Positions 49,565 to 49,788 of a stretch of 49,788 nucleotides of DNA are shown piece after piece. The translations under genes and the position numbers were made by a program. The DNA is taken from NCBI GenBank assembly GCA_021848125.1, contig JAJZMY010000005.1, forward strand, positions 1-49,788. The letters are read 5' to 3'. Positions within the stretch are counted from its first letter, which is position 1. Each line of letters begins with the position of its first letter. Source of the stretch: Microcaldota archaeon (lineage in GTDB: Archaea > Micrarchaeota > Micrarchaeia > Micrarchaeales > Micrarchaeaceae). The notes beneath the pieces were generated by a model. It saw only the letters and a list, made by a program, of their open reading frames with translations. It did not search any database and was not told the DNA's origin.

Positions 49565-49788
49565 TTAAATTTTTATACATATTGAATTGTTTATCAAATA
49601 ATTTATATCTTCGCTTTCAGATGAATTTATTTTAATTATTTCATTTTTGTTTAGAGGCCCTAATTTTTGGCCAGAAGGTAAAATTATTTCTGGCAGCTCT
49701 GCTATAATTTTTAATTGTATTTTTTGATTTTGTTCAGGAACATCTAAGACATATATTTTTTTAAGTTCATAAATTTTATTATAAGATC
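49565..49788 (-). CDS. Partial protein, C-terminal domain resembling archaeal GINS
   Basis: The gene enters from the right edge. 74 codons are visible. After KKIYVLDVPEQNQKIQLKI comes LPSGQKLGPLNKNEIIKINSSE then INYLINNSICIKI, recalling the small beta domain of GINS replication factors (a Gly-Pro turn, a Lys-rich strand, then a helix and a final I-x-I strand). The call is by pattern only. GINS genes often sit near primase or translation genes in archaea. Confidence 0.35.
   Translation of the reverse strand, partial: SYNKIYELKKIYVLDVPEQNQKIQLKIIAELPEIILPSGQKLGPLNKNEIIKINSSESEDINYLINNSICIKI

Overview
The window is a very AT-rich, tightly packed stretch of an archaeal chromosome. The evidence is aIF1A, all three aIF2 subunits, ribosomal proteins of the L30e, L44e, S8e and P1 type, an MCM helicase, an eukaryotic-type primase large subunit, EF-2 with the diphthamide histidine, archaeal S-adenosylmethionine synthetase, Pth2, GatD, RtcB and an intron-containing tRNA-Gly. 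Short proteins, pilin-like and SemiSWEET-like genes and many small unknowns fit a DPANN-type lineage (Woesearchaeota, Pacearchaeota or similar). That placement is inferred from style, not from a tree.

Layout. 1-3530: partial and unknown genes, then a cysD-cysN (ATP sulfurylase) operon with a divergent ribbon-helix-helix regulator and palindromes between them. 3593-9544: MCM, glycosyltransferase, DUF155-like membrane protein, small unknowns, sugar nucleotidyltransferase. 9545-13208: a leftward operon reading aIF2-beta, aIF1A, pilin, PriL, tiny zinc protein, malic enzyme, nucleotidyltransferase. 13317-16741: lone NuoH-like subunit, mevalonate kinase, HAD protein. 16884-23239: rightward translation operon L1-L10-P1-L30e-S12-S7-repeat protein-EF-2. 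23424-29585: two glutamic (G1) peptidases around a SemiSWEET gene, RtcB, DUF47-Pit phosphate transport, helical unknown. 29898-36360: MAT, Pth2, MEMO, thioredoxin reductase, MBL protein, GatD and tRNA-Gly(CCC). 36470-39727: accessory-looking island (GNAT, CYTH, radical SAM, HepT/MntA toxin-antitoxin). 40022-43931: S8e, a small protein with a stalk-like tail, MBL, Nudix, membrane winged-helix protein, encapsulated-ferritin-like protein and a G-domain-less EF-Tu-like protein. 44187-49788: GH1 glycosidase, then aIF2-gamma, DUF92, PAC2, aIF2-alpha, L44e and a partial GINS-like gene.

Most striking non-gene signals: a perfect 40-bp inverted repeat (29815-29854 and 37007-37046), each copy with a hairpin just outside it; an 18-bp palindrome over the TATA box of an RHH-MntA antitoxin; palindromes in front of the cysDN regulator; a hairpin ending at the Shine-Dalgarno of the L1 gene; and a structured patch at 43992-44064. 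Notable proteins are a CysD carrying the four cysteines typical of APS reductase, a primase large subunit without enough cysteines for its Fe-S cluster, an L10/P0 without its stalk tail next to a separate small protein that ends in one, and an orphan EncFtn-like ferritin. I see no CRISPR array, rRNA or intact transposase.
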